Under the pieces are notes generated by a model that ran no database searches, had not been told where the DNA came from, and saw only the letters and a program-made list of their open reading frames with translations. DNA of 64,000 bases from Erysipelotrichaceae bacterium (GTDB lineage: Bacteria; Bacillota_I; Bacilli_A; Erysipelotrichales; Erysipelotrichaceae). Location: assembly GCA_030694975.1 (NCBI GenBank), contig JAUYTU010000013.1:59333-123332 (forward strand). The letters are read 5' to 3'. Made by a program: the position numbers and the translations under genes. Shown here in pieces: positions 24,158-33,012 of the stretch (the stretch's first letter is position 1; the number at the start of each line of letters is the position of its first letter).

Positions 24158-24733
24158 ATGAGCGACTTAATCATCGGCTGTCTTGCATTTTTATTGCTTT
24201 ATATTTTCGATTACAATAAAATTAAAGCAAAAGTTCAATGGCTAAACAGTTTCTTTGCTATCGGCGTGATGATATTGGCATATTCTTCATGGCAAGTAAT
24301 CTTTTCGCCGTCTGCAGGATTCTTTGTTCCCGTCGTACTATCCGCAGTCTTCTACAGTCTTGCGGGTGTTAGTGCGCTTTTTATGTTATATGCACTCTTC
24401 GGTGCTCTTCCGTTTAAAAAGACATATATCAAAGGTAATGGTAATCAACTGATTGATACCGGTGTGTACGCACTGTGTCGCCATCCAGGTGTGTGGGGCT
24501 TCTTCTTAATGTATCTTTTTGCATTTGCTGCCAGCGGAAAATGGATCGTACTATTCGCCTGTATTTTATGGACAGGGATGGATATCATCCACGTTTGGGT
24601 ACAAGATAAATACTTCTTTCCTAAAACGCTGCCCGGCTATAAAAAATATCAAGAATCAACACCATTTTTAATCTTTACAAGGGAAAGTTTAGAACGATTT
24701 ATCCAAACCATTGGAAATAGGGGCAAACTATGA
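24158..24733 (+). CDS. Integral membrane methyltransferase (isoprenylcysteine/PEMT-like)
   Basis: 191 residues from ATG 24158 (AAAGGGAAAGAAT upstream). About five membrane helices. The C-terminal pattern LIDTGVYALCRHPGVWGFFLMYL, ending with a QDKYFFPKTLPGYKKYQ segment, is the SAM-binding RHP...G motif of ICMT/phospholipid methyltransferase proteins. Its substrate is unknown: a lipid or a prenyl/acyl carboxylate is likely. It overlaps the GH3-family gene by four bases (ATGA), and a membrane methyltransferase paired with an adenylating enzyme suggests successive steps on one molecule (inference). Confidence 0.75.
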   Translation: MSDLIIGCLAFLLLYIFDYNKIKAKVQWLNSFFAIGVMILAYSSWQVIFSPSAGFFVPVVLSAVFYSLAGVSALFMLYALFGALPFKKTYIKGNGNQLIDTGVYALCRHPGVWGFFLMYLFAFAASGKWIVLFACILWTGMDIIHVWVQDKYFFPKTLPGYKKYQESTPFLIFTRESLERFIQTIGNRGKL

Positions 24734-26346
24734 ACATGGACCAAATGCTCAAGGAGAAGAGATATGATGAAATCTGGCAGAAATACTGCGGATTTTTAGA
24801 CTTTTCAATTGACGACTTCATGGAAATACAAAACCGTTTATTGATGGAACAAATAGATATGTACGCCAAGTGCGAACTAGGCAAAAAAATCATGGGAGGG
24901 AAGACACCACGTTCAGTGGAGGAATTCCGTCGAATCGTCCCATTGACTGTATACGACGATTATGCTGATATGCTTTTACCTAAAAATAAAGACATATTAC
25001 CATCCGAACCACTTGTTTGGATTCAAACGACTTGGGAGGGCGGCAAGTCCCCCATCAAAGTGGCCCCATACACTAAAACCATGATCAGCCATCACAAAGA
25101 TGTTGCCTTGACCTGTTTTATTCTTGCAACCAGTACCGAAAAAGGCAAATTTAATCTAAAACCAAATATGAATTTCTTAAACGGAATGGCTCCGTTACCA
25201 TATCTTACAGGCCTACTGCCGTACACGATTCAAGGTGAATACTCTGTAAACTTTATGCCATCCATTGAAGAAGGCAATAAAATGGGTTTTGGTGAGCGCA
25301 ATAAAGCCGGTTTCAAGCAAGGCATGCAAAAAGGAATTGATCTCTTTTACGGACTTAGCAGTGTAATCGTCCGAATGAGCGAAAGCTTTTCTGATGGATC
25401 CAAATCCAGCGGAAAACTTGACCTGCTGTCGTATCGACTTCCAATGCTTAGCAAACTGATAAGAGCTAAGTTCAGAAGTAAAATGTCCAAACAGCCAATG
25501 TTACCAAAAGATATATTCGATCTAAAAGGATTCATCTGTGCAGGAACTGACTCGACACATTTCAAGAAAAAAATCGAATTCTACTGGGGAGTAAAACCTC
25601 TGGAAATCTTTGGTGGCACCGAAGCAACGTGTATAGCTGCCGAATCATGGACCAAAAACGGTTTGATTTTGTTCCCGAATGTCTGTTTCTATGAGTTCAT
25701 TCCAATGAGCGAATTTTATAAGAATCTTGAAAATCCCAAACATAAACCAAAAACGTATTTACTCAACGAACTAAAAGCTGATGAGTACTATGAAATCGTC
25801 ATCACAACCTTAAAAGGTGGTGCTTTTGCCCGTTACCGTATTGGAGATGTATTTAAATGCGAATCGCTAACCCGGGAACAAGATGGCATTATGCTACCAC
25901 ACTTTAAATATGTCGACCGCATAGCGCCAGTCATCGATCTGGCAGGATTTACCCGCATTACCGAAGGCACTATCAGTGAAGTCATAAAACTTTCAAAACT
26001 TGATATTCATGACTGGTTTGCCGTAAAATCTTACGACAGTCTTGAACGTCCGTATGTGAATATGTATATCGAATTGGATCACAAGTCCGGTTTCGGTATG
26101 GATAATGTCGATCTAATTCGCGATCAGCTGGAAATTTATTTCCGATATATTGATGAAGATTACAAGAATCTGAAAAAAATGCTGGGTATCGACCCGCTTC
26201 AAGTACACATTTTGACTTTTGGAAGCATCGAGAGATACCGACGGACGATTAAGCACACGCTGTTTAAAGTCAATCCAAACTATTTTGACGTAACAGAGAT
26301 TCTTAAAATCGCCTCGACTAACAAAGGAGGTGAACCCTATTGTTAA
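24730..26346 (+). CDS. GH3-superfamily acyl-adenylating enzyme
   Basis: 538 residues resembling plant GH3 auxin/jasmonate amido synthetases and their bacterial relatives. The nucleotide-binding pattern is visible: a degenerate N-terminal loop WIQTTWEGGKSPIKVAPYT, the FGGTEATCIAAES motif, and the YRIGDVFKC hinge, followed by a small C-terminal domain (ERPYVNMYIELD). The usual function is ATP-dependent activation of a carboxylate and conjugation to an amine, alcohol or thiol. The phosphate-loop Ser/Thr stretch is reduced compared with plant enzymes. It sits between a membrane methyltransferase and a c-di-GMP-type signalling protein with short overlaps on both sides. Confidence 0.85.
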   Translation: MNMDQMLKEKRYDEIWQKYCGFLDFSIDDFMEIQNRLLMEQIDMYAKCELGKKIMGGKTPRSVEEFRRIVPLTVYDDYADMLLPKNKDILPSEPLVWIQTTWEGGKSPIKVAPYTKTMISHHKDVALTCFILATSTEKGKFNLKPNMNFLNGMAPLPYLTGLLPYTIQGEYSVNFMPSIEEGNKMGFGERNKAGFKQGMQKGIDLFYGLSSVIVRMSESFSDGSKSSGKLDLLSYRLPMLSKLIRAKFRSKMSKQPMLPKDIFDLKGFICAGTDSTHFKKKIEFYWGVKPLEIFGGTEATCIAAESWTKNGLILFPNVCFYEFIPMSEFYKNLENPKHKPKTYLLNELKADEYYEIVITTLKGGAFARYRIGDVFKCESLTREQDGIMLPHFKYVDRIAPVIDLAGFTRITEGTISEVIKLSKLDIHDWFAVKSYDSLERPYVNMYIELDHKSGFGMDNVDLIRDQLEIYFRYIDEDYKNLKKMLGIDPLQVHILTFGSIERYRRTIKHTLFKVNPNYFDVTEILKIASTNKGGEPYC

Positions 26347-28901
26347 TCCGTGATATCATTTACTGGGGTATCCCTTCACTTGCTTTGGTGATTAACCTCG
26401 TGTTATTTTTAATTCTTGTATTATCGAAAAAGGATAGTCATATCCGATCCTTTATGCTATTTATATTGTCTATGACTGCCTGGGCTGCTACATCTTTGTT
26501 TATGAAATTACAGATGCAACCAGGAGTTTTGTTCTGGAATCGCATGATGGTATCATCCATAACGCTGGTACCTTACTTTGCCTATATATTTATCAGTAAT
26601 TTTACCGGTCAAATTAAAAAGACGGCCATTGCATTCTGGACACTTGTCATCATAACGATGAATGTACTAAATGGCATGGGGTTTTTGATTACTGAAGCCG
26701 AAATGGTACCGATCATCATCAATGGAACGACATCTTATGAGTTGCAATATTCATTAGGAATTCCTGCATACTTTGCCTTTGGCACGATCTTTATCTTGCT
26801 AAGTGTTTGTATGTTGATGATGCGCAAGGCGATCCGTTATGGTAACAAATCATCCAACCGCTTAAAACCTGTTCTTACAGGCCTGTTCATTCTTTATGTC
26901 GGATTTGCTATCAACTTGTTACCAGCTATCGGAAAATATCCTGTCGATTTTGCTTTTGGTATCGTCACATCCTTCTTTATGATGTACGCCGTATATAAAA
27001 CACGGGTCATCGAACTTAAATTCGTTATTACCCGCGCGGTCGTATTCACTGGTCTATTAACATTGCTCGTAACAATCACGGTATTCATTGTCAATCAAAT
27101 CATGAGTACTTTTGGTGATTTCATGAATGGAATGAGTCGTGAAGGACAGATTTTGGTTTCAACGCTCGTTTCTATTCTTATGTTTTTACCGTTGTTTAAT
27201 ATCGTACAGCGCTTGGTGGAGAATTATTTCTATAAAGTCGAAAATCAACACAATAATCTGATTAAGCTGTTTACGATGACCGTATCCAATAACTTAAACT
27301 TAGAGAATATCACAGACGAACTGTTAAAAGTCGTTCATGAAATTACCAATAACGACCGAGCATTTATATTCTTAAAAAATGATGAGACCGAAGACTATGA
27401 TTATTATGCTTCCATCAAGAAGCTCGATAAATTGTCATTTAATATTCAAAAGACGCACCCCTTCGTCCGTTGGTTTAAACAATTTGATGATATTATTTAT
27501 GAGCAATACATCGATGTGCATCCGTTCTTTAAAACCATGTGGGACAACGAACGTCAAGAACTGATATTGATGCGTTTTGAAGCGGCTATACCGCTTAAAT
27601 ACAATGGAGCCTTAACCGGCATTCTGTTGATATCTTCAAAGGACAGCACCAGTCGACTTGCTGAAACCGAGTTGAATCATGTAGCAACTCTGTGTGCGAC
27701 CGCCGCCATCACCATTTCCAATGCCAGCATGTATGAAAGAACCAAGCGTGAAGCCATCATGGATGGCTTGACCAATGTGTATAATAGACGATATTTCATG
27801 GAACAGATTGCCAAACATTCAGTGAATCTGCGAAATCAGACAGTATCACTCATCATTCTGAATATTGACATGTTCAGCGTGTTTAATGACTTATATGGCC
27901 ATTATGCCGGAGATCATGCTTTGATAAAGATTGCGGATGCGATTAAATTTGTCTGCGGTTCACAAGGGATTATCTGCCGATTCGGTGAAGACACATTCGC
28001 CATCATTTTGCCATATGTCGACTCAAAAGGTGCTTACGAATTATCTGAGAAGATTCGATTACGAATTGTCAATCAGACCATGGCACAAAGTGAAGACACG
28101 AATCGATTCGTAACGATTTCGGCGGGTATTTGCGTTGCACCAACGTTGGCTTTTGATGAAAAAGATATTGTCGCAAAAGCGAATCTCGCACTTCATGCCG
28201 CAAAAGTTAATGGTAAGAACCAATCACTGATTTACAACCCTGAACAGCATGATGCTCGCCACAACGGCGATGAAGAAATGAATATGGCCACAATTTATGC
28301 GCTTACAGCCGCAATCGATGCCAAGGACCATTACACATTCGGACACTCACAACGCGTTGCACGTTATGCGGTCACAATAGCAGAAGAAGCCGGAGCTTCC
28401 AAGGACGAAGTTGAACTGATTCGTCAGGCATCGTTGCTTCATGATATCGGTAAAATCGGAATTCCCGAAAATATCTTAACCAAATATACCAAGCTTACAG
28501 ACGAAGAATATGAAACGATGAAAAAACATGTGGATATGTCCATAACGATCATCAAATATCTGCCATCATTCTCACATGTAATTCCGGCGGTCATCGGGCA
28601 TCACGAACGCTGGGACGGAACCGGATATCCAAGGAAGATTTCTGGAGAGAATATTCCTTTTGCTGCTCGTTGTATCGCAATTGCGGACGCATTCGACGCT
28701 ATCACTTCCGATCGACATTACAAAAGCTACTTAAGTGTAGACTATGCAGTTGATGAAATTGAGCGATATGCAGGTAAACAGTTCGATCCAAAATTGGCAT
28801 CAATATTCGTAAAACTTGTTCGTAGCGGCAAACTCATCATTGAGCCTTCACGTGCGAGCAATTATCCTCCCACAATACAACCCCCAAACATGAAAGCATA
28901 G
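26340..28901 (+). CDS. Membrane sensor with GAF, degenerate GGDEF and HD-GYP domains
   Basis: 853 residues starting at TTG 26340 behind AAAGGAGGTGA, overlapping the GH3 gene. Seven or more membrane helices (~1-300) resemble the histidine-kinase 7TM sensor. A GAF domain (~320-470) and a diguanylate-cyclase-like domain (~485-645) follow. In the latter the signature reads RFGEDTF instead of RYGGDEF, so cyclase activity is unlikely. The HD-GYP domain (~655-845) is canonical: HDIGKIGIPENIL and HHERWDGTGYP, predicting hydrolysis of cyclic di-GMP or a related dinucleotide. The degenerate GGDEF may bind GTP as a regulator, as known for other such proteins. Confidence 0.9.
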   Translation: MLIRDIIYWGIPSLALVINLVLFLILVLSKKDSHIRSFMLFILSMTAWAATSLFMKLQMQPGVLFWNRMMVSSITLVPYFAYIFISNFTGQIKKTAIAFWTLVIITMNVLNGMGFLITEAEMVPIIINGTTSYELQYSLGIPAYFAFGTIFILLSVCMLMMRKAIRYGNKSSNRLKPVLTGLFILYVGFAINLLPAIGKYPVDFAFGIVTSFFMMYAVYKTRVIELKFVITRAVVFTGLLTLLVTITVFIVNQIMSTFGDFMNGMSREGQILVSTLVSILMFLPLFNIVQRLVENYFYKVENQHNNLIKLFTMTVSNNLNLENITDELLKVVHEITNNDRAFIFLKNDETEDYDYYASIKKLDKLSFNIQKTHPFVRWFKQFDDIIYEQYIDVHPFFKTMWDNERQELILMRFEAAIPLKYNGALTGILLISSKDSTSRLAETELNHVATLCATAAITISNASMYERTKREAIMDGLTNVYNRRYFMEQIAKHSVNLRNQTVSLIILNIDMFSVFNDLYGHYAGDHALIKIADAIKFVCGSQGIICRFGEDTFAIILPYVDSKGAYELSEKIRLRIVNQTMAQSEDTNRFVTISAGICVAPTLAFDEKDIVAKANLALHAAKVNGKNQSLIYNPEQHDARHNGDEEMNMATIYALTAAIDAKDHYTFGHSQRVARYAVTIAEEAGASKDEVELIRQASLLHDIGKIGIPENILTKYTKLTDEEYETMKKHVDMSITIIKYLPSFSHVIPAVIGHHERWDGTGYPRKISGENIPFAARCIAIADAFDAITSDRHYKSYLSVDYAVDEIERYAGKQFDPKLASIFVKLVRSGKLIIEPSRASNYPPTIQPPNMKA

Positions 28902-28918
28902 CCAATGGCTATGCTTTT
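28894..28918 (+). terminator. Terminator after the HD-GYP gene
   Basis: AAGCATAGCC, loop aat, GGCTATGCTT followed by TT. Confidence 0.8.
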
Positions 28919-28979
28919 GTATCCTGGGATACATAATTTTGGCATATTTCACGTATAATAAGATTGGATGGTGAAATAC

Positions 28980-29174
28980 ATGATAACTAAAGACTTAACG
29001 ATCAGACAGCTGATCACAAAATACCCTCAGACTTTAAGTTTGCTTATGCATTTTGAAATGGCATGTTTCGGATGTCCGTCAGCACAAGATGAAACACTCG
29101 AAGAGGCATGTTATGTACACGGATATGATGTGGAAGAATTAATTGATCAATTAAAGGTGGTAACAAATGGCTGA
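28980..29174 (+). CDS. DUF1858-domain small protein with CxxC
   Basis: 64 residues from ATG 28980 (GGATGGTGAAATAC upstream; the in-frame ATG at 28968 lacks a site). It shows the full DUF1858 pattern: LTIRQLITKYPQTLSLLMHF, then MACFGCPSAQDETLEEAC, then HGYDVEELIDQL. The CxxC could bind a metal or act in thiol chemistry. A TATAAT lies at 28954-28959, with TTGGCA only 9 bp upstream, a spacing like that of the first module (TTGACT, 10 bp, TATAAT). It overlaps the next gene by eight bases. It is the paralogue of 679-903. Confidence 0.87.
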   Translation: MITKDLTIRQLITKYPQTLSLLMHFEMACFGCPSAQDETLEEACYVHGYDVEELIDQLKVVTNG

Positions 29175-29775
29175 GAAATTCGCAGAAATTCATGTTTGGA
29201 TGTTTAATAAAATCAAATCGCAGAACAATTTCAGCGATGAAATTATCAATCAATTATCGGACGAGTCACAAAAAGATCGAATCAGTAATCAATCGAATGA
29301 ATCATTTCCGTTTCCAAACGGAAACTTGGATGAAATCATTGATCATGAAAATATTCATCAGTGGTTAGAAAAACATTTGATTTTAACTGATCGTAAGCTG
29401 GCATGGTTAATCACTCAAGTTAAAGACAACCCGTTCACCCTGAAAAATTTAGAAAATATTTTCTATCAGTTAGGAAAAAACCACAGAGATATAACTCAGC
29501 CGGTATGGCTAAAACCTTCCTATGTGTACCGTGCGATAACAGATGCACTGACGGAAGGTATGCCTTGTGACAAAGCCAACCAGGTCATCAGCCATGATGA
29601 GGATCACTTGGTTTGGCACGTAGAACATTGCATGCATCAAGAAACATGGAAAAGTGAAAATGCAGATATTGAAGACTTCTATTTATTAAGAGATGCCTGG
29701 ATCAAAGGGTTGCTAGATGGCAGCGAGTTTACCTATTCTGGTAAGCATCCGCAATATCAAATACAACGAAACTAA
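29167..29775 (+). CDS. Unrecognised His-rich protein coupled to DUF1858
   Basis: 202 residues that match no family known here. The N-terminal region is polar. The middle has IDHENIHQWLEKHLILTDRKLAWLITQ, and the C-terminal half has SHDEDHLVWHVEHCMHQETW, where several His, Asp, Glu and one Cys cluster as if to bind metal. It is predicted to be mainly helical and cytoplasmic, without signal peptide. In the first module the gene in this position is a hemerythrin-type di-iron protein, so a metal-binding stress role is possible by analogy only. It overlaps the DUF1858 gene and is followed by a terminator. Confidence 0.7.
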   Translation: MAEKFAEIHVWMFNKIKSQNNFSDEIINQLSDESQKDRISNQSNESFPFPNGNLDEIIDHENIHQWLEKHLILTDRKLAWLITQVKDNPFTLKNLENIFYQLGKNHRDITQPVWLKPSYVYRAITDALTEGMPCDKANQVISHDEDHLVWHVEHCMHQETWKSENADIEDFYLLRDAWIKGLLDGSEFTYSGKHPQYQIQRN

Positions 29776-29777
29776 CG

Positions 29778-29802
29778 AAAAGATGGAAACATCTTTTTAT
29801 TT
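29778..29802 (+). terminator. Terminator after the His-rich gene
   Basis: AAAAGATG, loop gaaa, CATCTTTT then TTATTT. Confidence 0.82.
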
Positions 29803-29844
29803 GCCTAAGCAGCCAAATCAATATATGATAAGGGGGGTGATAGC

Positions 29845-30540
29845 ATGAAAGAATTAATAGATAAAATCCAACAAAGTCCATTGTTTCATTCGATAAGCAA
29901 ACAGCAGTGTCAACAGTATTTTGACATATTCCCTCCCAACATTCATTTTTACGAAAAAGATGAAGTCATCGTCAGAAGAAGCGAACATTTTCATAAAATC
30001 GGACTGATATTGAAAGGAAAAGCAACGGTCCATCAAGATTCAGCGTATGGTACATCCAATGTCATTACGTGGTTAAGTGAGCTTGATACGTTTGCGGAAG
30101 TGCTGATGTTCATTCCGACGGAATCGTATCCGACGTCAATCACAGCGACTACCTCGACACAAGTCTTGTATATCGAACCGACACAAATCACGCATGTGAT
30201 GGATTCTATCCAGGATATACAACACGCATTGCTGATAAACCTAACGAAACTCATTGCTCAAAAAGCATTTTTGCTTCACAGTAAAGTAGAGATTTTGACG
30301 ATAAAAGGGATAAAAGCAAAAATATGCTACTATCTATTGCAACAATCAGAGAAGAACAAAACATCAATCTTAGAAATACCCCTAAACAGAGATCAAATGG
30401 CTTCCTATTTGCATGTGTCAAGACCTTCATTATCAAGAGAATTAAGAGTTCTTCAGGATGAGAATGTCATCAAGTTTAAGGGAAACCGATTTGAAATCAC
30501 AGATCAGATTCGATGTGAAAAGATAGCATCGGAAGAATAG
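29845..30540 (+). CDS. Crp/Fnr-family transcriptional regulator
   Basis: 231 residues from ATG 29845 behind AAGGGGGGTGATAGC. Residues ~1-140 form a cyclic-nucleotide-binding-type barrel (FYEKDEVIVRRSEHFHKIGLILKGKA). The C-terminal winged helix has the recognition segment LNRDQMASYLHVSRPSLSREL. No FNR-type cysteine cluster is present and the cAMP-binding arginine motif is not conserved, so the signal is likely another small molecule or haem/NO, as in HcpR-like proteins (inference). It lies next to DUF1858 and upstream of yibE/F and fprA, which supports control of nitrosative or oxidative stress genes. Confidence 0.9.
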   Translation: MKELIDKIQQSPLFHSISKQQCQQYFDIFPPNIHFYEKDEVIVRRSEHFHKIGLILKGKATVHQDSAYGTSNVITWLSELDTFAEVLMFIPTESYPTSITATTSTQVLYIEPTQITHVMDSIQDIQHALLINLTKLIAQKAFLLHSKVEILTIKGIKAKICYYLLQQSEKNKTSILEIPLNRDQMASYLHVSRPSLSRELRVLQDENVIKFKGNRFEITDQIRCEKIASEE

Positions 30541-30553
30541 AAAGAGAAAATCC

Positions 30554-31720
30554 ATGAAGAAACTTAATATTAAGACCATTCTGATTTACATAGTGACGAT
30601 TTTAATATCACTTTTGATTAGTTATTTCGGATCAGCCTATTATACCTCGCAAATGCCAACCATTGAAAACCCTCAATATGATTCCTCTCAGTTTCATAAT
30701 GCCAAAATAACAGCCGTTGTATCGGATCAGCCGACGAGTGACGTTGACGATTTTGGTATCGTTCGTGAAGTAGTATTTAAAGCCACAATATCCAAAGGGC
30801 AATATCAACATCGTGAAATAACCGTGAAACAGCAATTTACTTTGCAGACTCTTGAAGAACTTTATCCTGTAGAAGTAGGTGATGCCATCATATTGTATCG
30901 TATTGAATTTGGCAGCAATGTTGAATGGGCCTTGGTCAGTTATCAAAGAGAAAATTCCCTATGGCTGCTTGCCGGTCTGTTTATTTTGCTAATTATAGTG
31001 TTTGGAAGAATGAAGGGATTCAATTCAATAGTCTCTCTGGGTTTTACCATATATGCAATATTCTTTATTTTAATACCCGCCATATTAGCCAATGCGAATA
31101 TATATTTAGTTTCCTTGGGTATCGTATTGTATGTCACACTGCTGACATTTATATTACTAAGCGGATTCACCAAAAAAATGATTGCGGGTACATTGGGTTG
31201 CTTTGGCGGTATTGCAACAGCGGCATTGATTGCCTATATGTGGATGGAGATTATGAAGATGTCCGGCGTACTTTCAGATGAGTATATTCATTTGATTTTA
31301 TTGAAAGATGACATTCCGATTGATTTGCGCGGGATCATGTTTATCGCAGTTGTAATTGGTGCATTGGGAGCAGTCATGGATGTTTCGATGTCAATTGCAT
31401 CAGCCCTTGAAGAAATCATGATTAATTCACCCGATATTACACCGACAGAAGTAATTAAGTCGGGATTGAATATTGGCAGGGATATCATGGGCACCATGTC
31501 CAACACATTGATATTGGCATATATCGGCAGTGCACTTCCTTTCATTTTACTTTTAATTATCTATGCCAGACCCATAAATCTACTAGCAAACTCAGAGTAT
31601 ATCGCATCCGAAATCATGCAGGCGGTTGCCGGAAGTTTAGGTATTTTATTCGCCATGCCCATCACCGCATTAATTACCGCTGCACTTTATCGAATGACTT
31701 TAAAAAAGACTGACATATAA
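30554..31720 (+). CDS. YibE/F-like membrane protein
   Basis: 388 residues. An N-terminal signal-anchor helix is followed by a ~100-residue extracellular part (ITAVVSDQPTSD, then GDAIILYRIEF). The rest is about seven membrane helices with the YibE/F core (GFNSIVSLGFTIYAIFFILIPAIL, GALGAVMDVSMSIASALEEI, GRDIMGTMSNTLILAYIGSALP). Family function is not established; a transporter role has been proposed for some. It starts 13 bases after the Crp/Fnr gene and is probably cotranscribed with it. Confidence 0.87.
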   Translation: MKKLNIKTILIYIVTILISLLISYFGSAYYTSQMPTIENPQYDSSQFHNAKITAVVSDQPTSDVDDFGIVREVVFKATISKGQYQHREITVKQQFTLQTLEELYPVEVGDAIILYRIEFGSNVEWALVSYQRENSLWLLAGLFILLIIVFGRMKGFNSIVSLGFTIYAIFFILIPAILANANIYLVSLGIVLYVTLLTFILLSGFTKKMIAGTLGCFGGIATAALIAYMWMEIMKMSGVLSDEYIHLILLKDDIPIDLRGIMFIAVVIGALGAVMDVSMSIASALEEIMINSPDITPTEVIKSGLNIGRDIMGTMSNTLILAYIGSALPFILLLIIYARPINLLANSEYIASEIMQAVAGSLGILFAMPITALITAALYRMTLKKTDI

Positions 31721-31785
31721 AAGCATTTGCACCTTCTTGACTTGAGGTATATGATTAGAATGAAAAGGTTCAATGGAGGTAGCAT

Positions 31786-32991
31786 ATGAAAACACTGAAG
31801 ATTACCGATGATATTACATGGATTGGAACATTAGATCCGAATATCCGTGTATTTGACATCATTATGTATACGGAATTTGGAACGACTTACAATTCGTACG
31901 TTCTTAAAGGCAGCGAAAAGACAGCAGTCCTCGACACGGCCAAGCACAAATTTCTTGAAAGTTATATAGATAAGCTAACATCTGTGACACCCATGGATGC
32001 GATTGATTACGTGATCGTTCATCATGCGGAGCCTGATCATTCCGGTTCGTTACAGTATTTGATTGAAAAAAATCCAAACATCAAAGTTATCGGATCTCCA
32101 CCAGCCATTAAGAATCTTCAGGACATACTGAATATTCCATTCAATGCAATCATGGCTAAGGAAAACGAGACGATTTCGCTCGGCAACAAGACTTTGCGCT
32201 TTTTGATGGCACCGAATCTGCACTGGCCCGATGCCATGTACACGTATGTAGAAGAAGATAAAGTACTGTTTTCTTGTGATTCATTTGGATCGCACTACAG
32301 TTTTGAAGACGTACTGCTATCCAAAATAAAGGTAAAAGACGACCACAAAAAAGCAATCAAAGATTATTTTCATGACATTATGTCACCGTTTAAGCCCTTT
32401 GTCTTGCGGGCAATGGACAAATTAAAAGGTCTGGACATTCAGCTGATTTTAACCGGACATGGTCCGTGCATCGATGAAAATATCCCCGAAGCGATTGAAC
32501 TCTATCGCCAGTGGGCTCAAGATGATAATCCGAATACCAAAACCACGATCGTGATTCCTTATGTCAGTGCGTACGGATATACGGAAAAAATGGCGTTTGC
32601 AATCAAAGAAGGTATTGAGGCGACCGGTGATTTTGAAGTCAGAATGTTTGATATGGTTAAAGAAGACACACAAAAAGTCGTTAATGAAATTCTATATTCA
32701 GATGGATTCTTACTGGGAACCCCAACTATATTGAGTGAAGCACTGAAGCCAATCTGGGACATCACCGCATTTTTAAATCCGGTATTTGTTAAGGATAAAC
32801 ATGCTTCAGCCTTTGGATCCTACGGGTGGAGCGGTGAAGGTGTGCCGCACATCATTGAACGTCTGAAACAGTTGCGAGTCAAGGTTATGGAAGGCCTATC
32901 CGTTAAATTTAATCCAAACGAGGAGAAGTTAGTTCTATGTCGTCAATTCGGTGTAGACTTTGCTAATCAGGTTTTATCAACAAAAAAATAA
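31786..32991 (+). CDS. fprA: A-type flavoprotein (flavodiiron NO/O2 reductase)
   Basis: 401 residues. The N-terminal metallo-beta-lactamase-like domain carries the di-iron ligand motif HHAEPDHSGSL, then HWPDAM, DSFGSH and GHGPCID. The C-terminal flavodoxin domain has the FMN loops (YGYTEKMA) and GSYGWSGEG. These proteins reduce nitric oxide to N2O or oxygen to water, receiving electrons from rubredoxin or a flavin reductase. GGAGG precedes ATG 31786. The gene follows a Crp/Fnr regulator, and a small rubredoxin-like gene exists at 57547, a possible electron donor (inference). Confidence 0.95.
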   Translation: MKTLKITDDITWIGTLDPNIRVFDIIMYTEFGTTYNSYVLKGSEKTAVLDTAKHKFLESYIDKLTSVTPMDAIDYVIVHHAEPDHSGSLQYLIEKNPNIKVIGSPPAIKNLQDILNIPFNAIMAKENETISLGNKTLRFLMAPNLHWPDAMYTYVEEDKVLFSCDSFGSHYSFEDVLLSKIKVKDDHKKAIKDYFHDIMSPFKPFVLRAMDKLKGLDIQLILTGHGPCIDENIPEAIELYRQWAQDDNPNTKTTIVIPYVSAYGYTEKMAFAIKEGIEATGDFEVRMFDMVKEDTQKVVNEILYSDGFLLGTPTILSEALKPIWDITAFLNPVFVKDKHASAFGSYGWSGEGVPHIIERLKQLRVKVMEGLSVKFNPNEEKLVLCRQFGVDFANQVLSTKK

Positions 32992-33012
32992 CCGTCGCAA
33001 GACGGTTTTAAT
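32990..33012. terminator. Bidirectional terminator after fprA
   Basis: AACCGTC, loop gcaa, GACGGTT then TTAATTT. Between converging genes. Confidence 0.82.
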
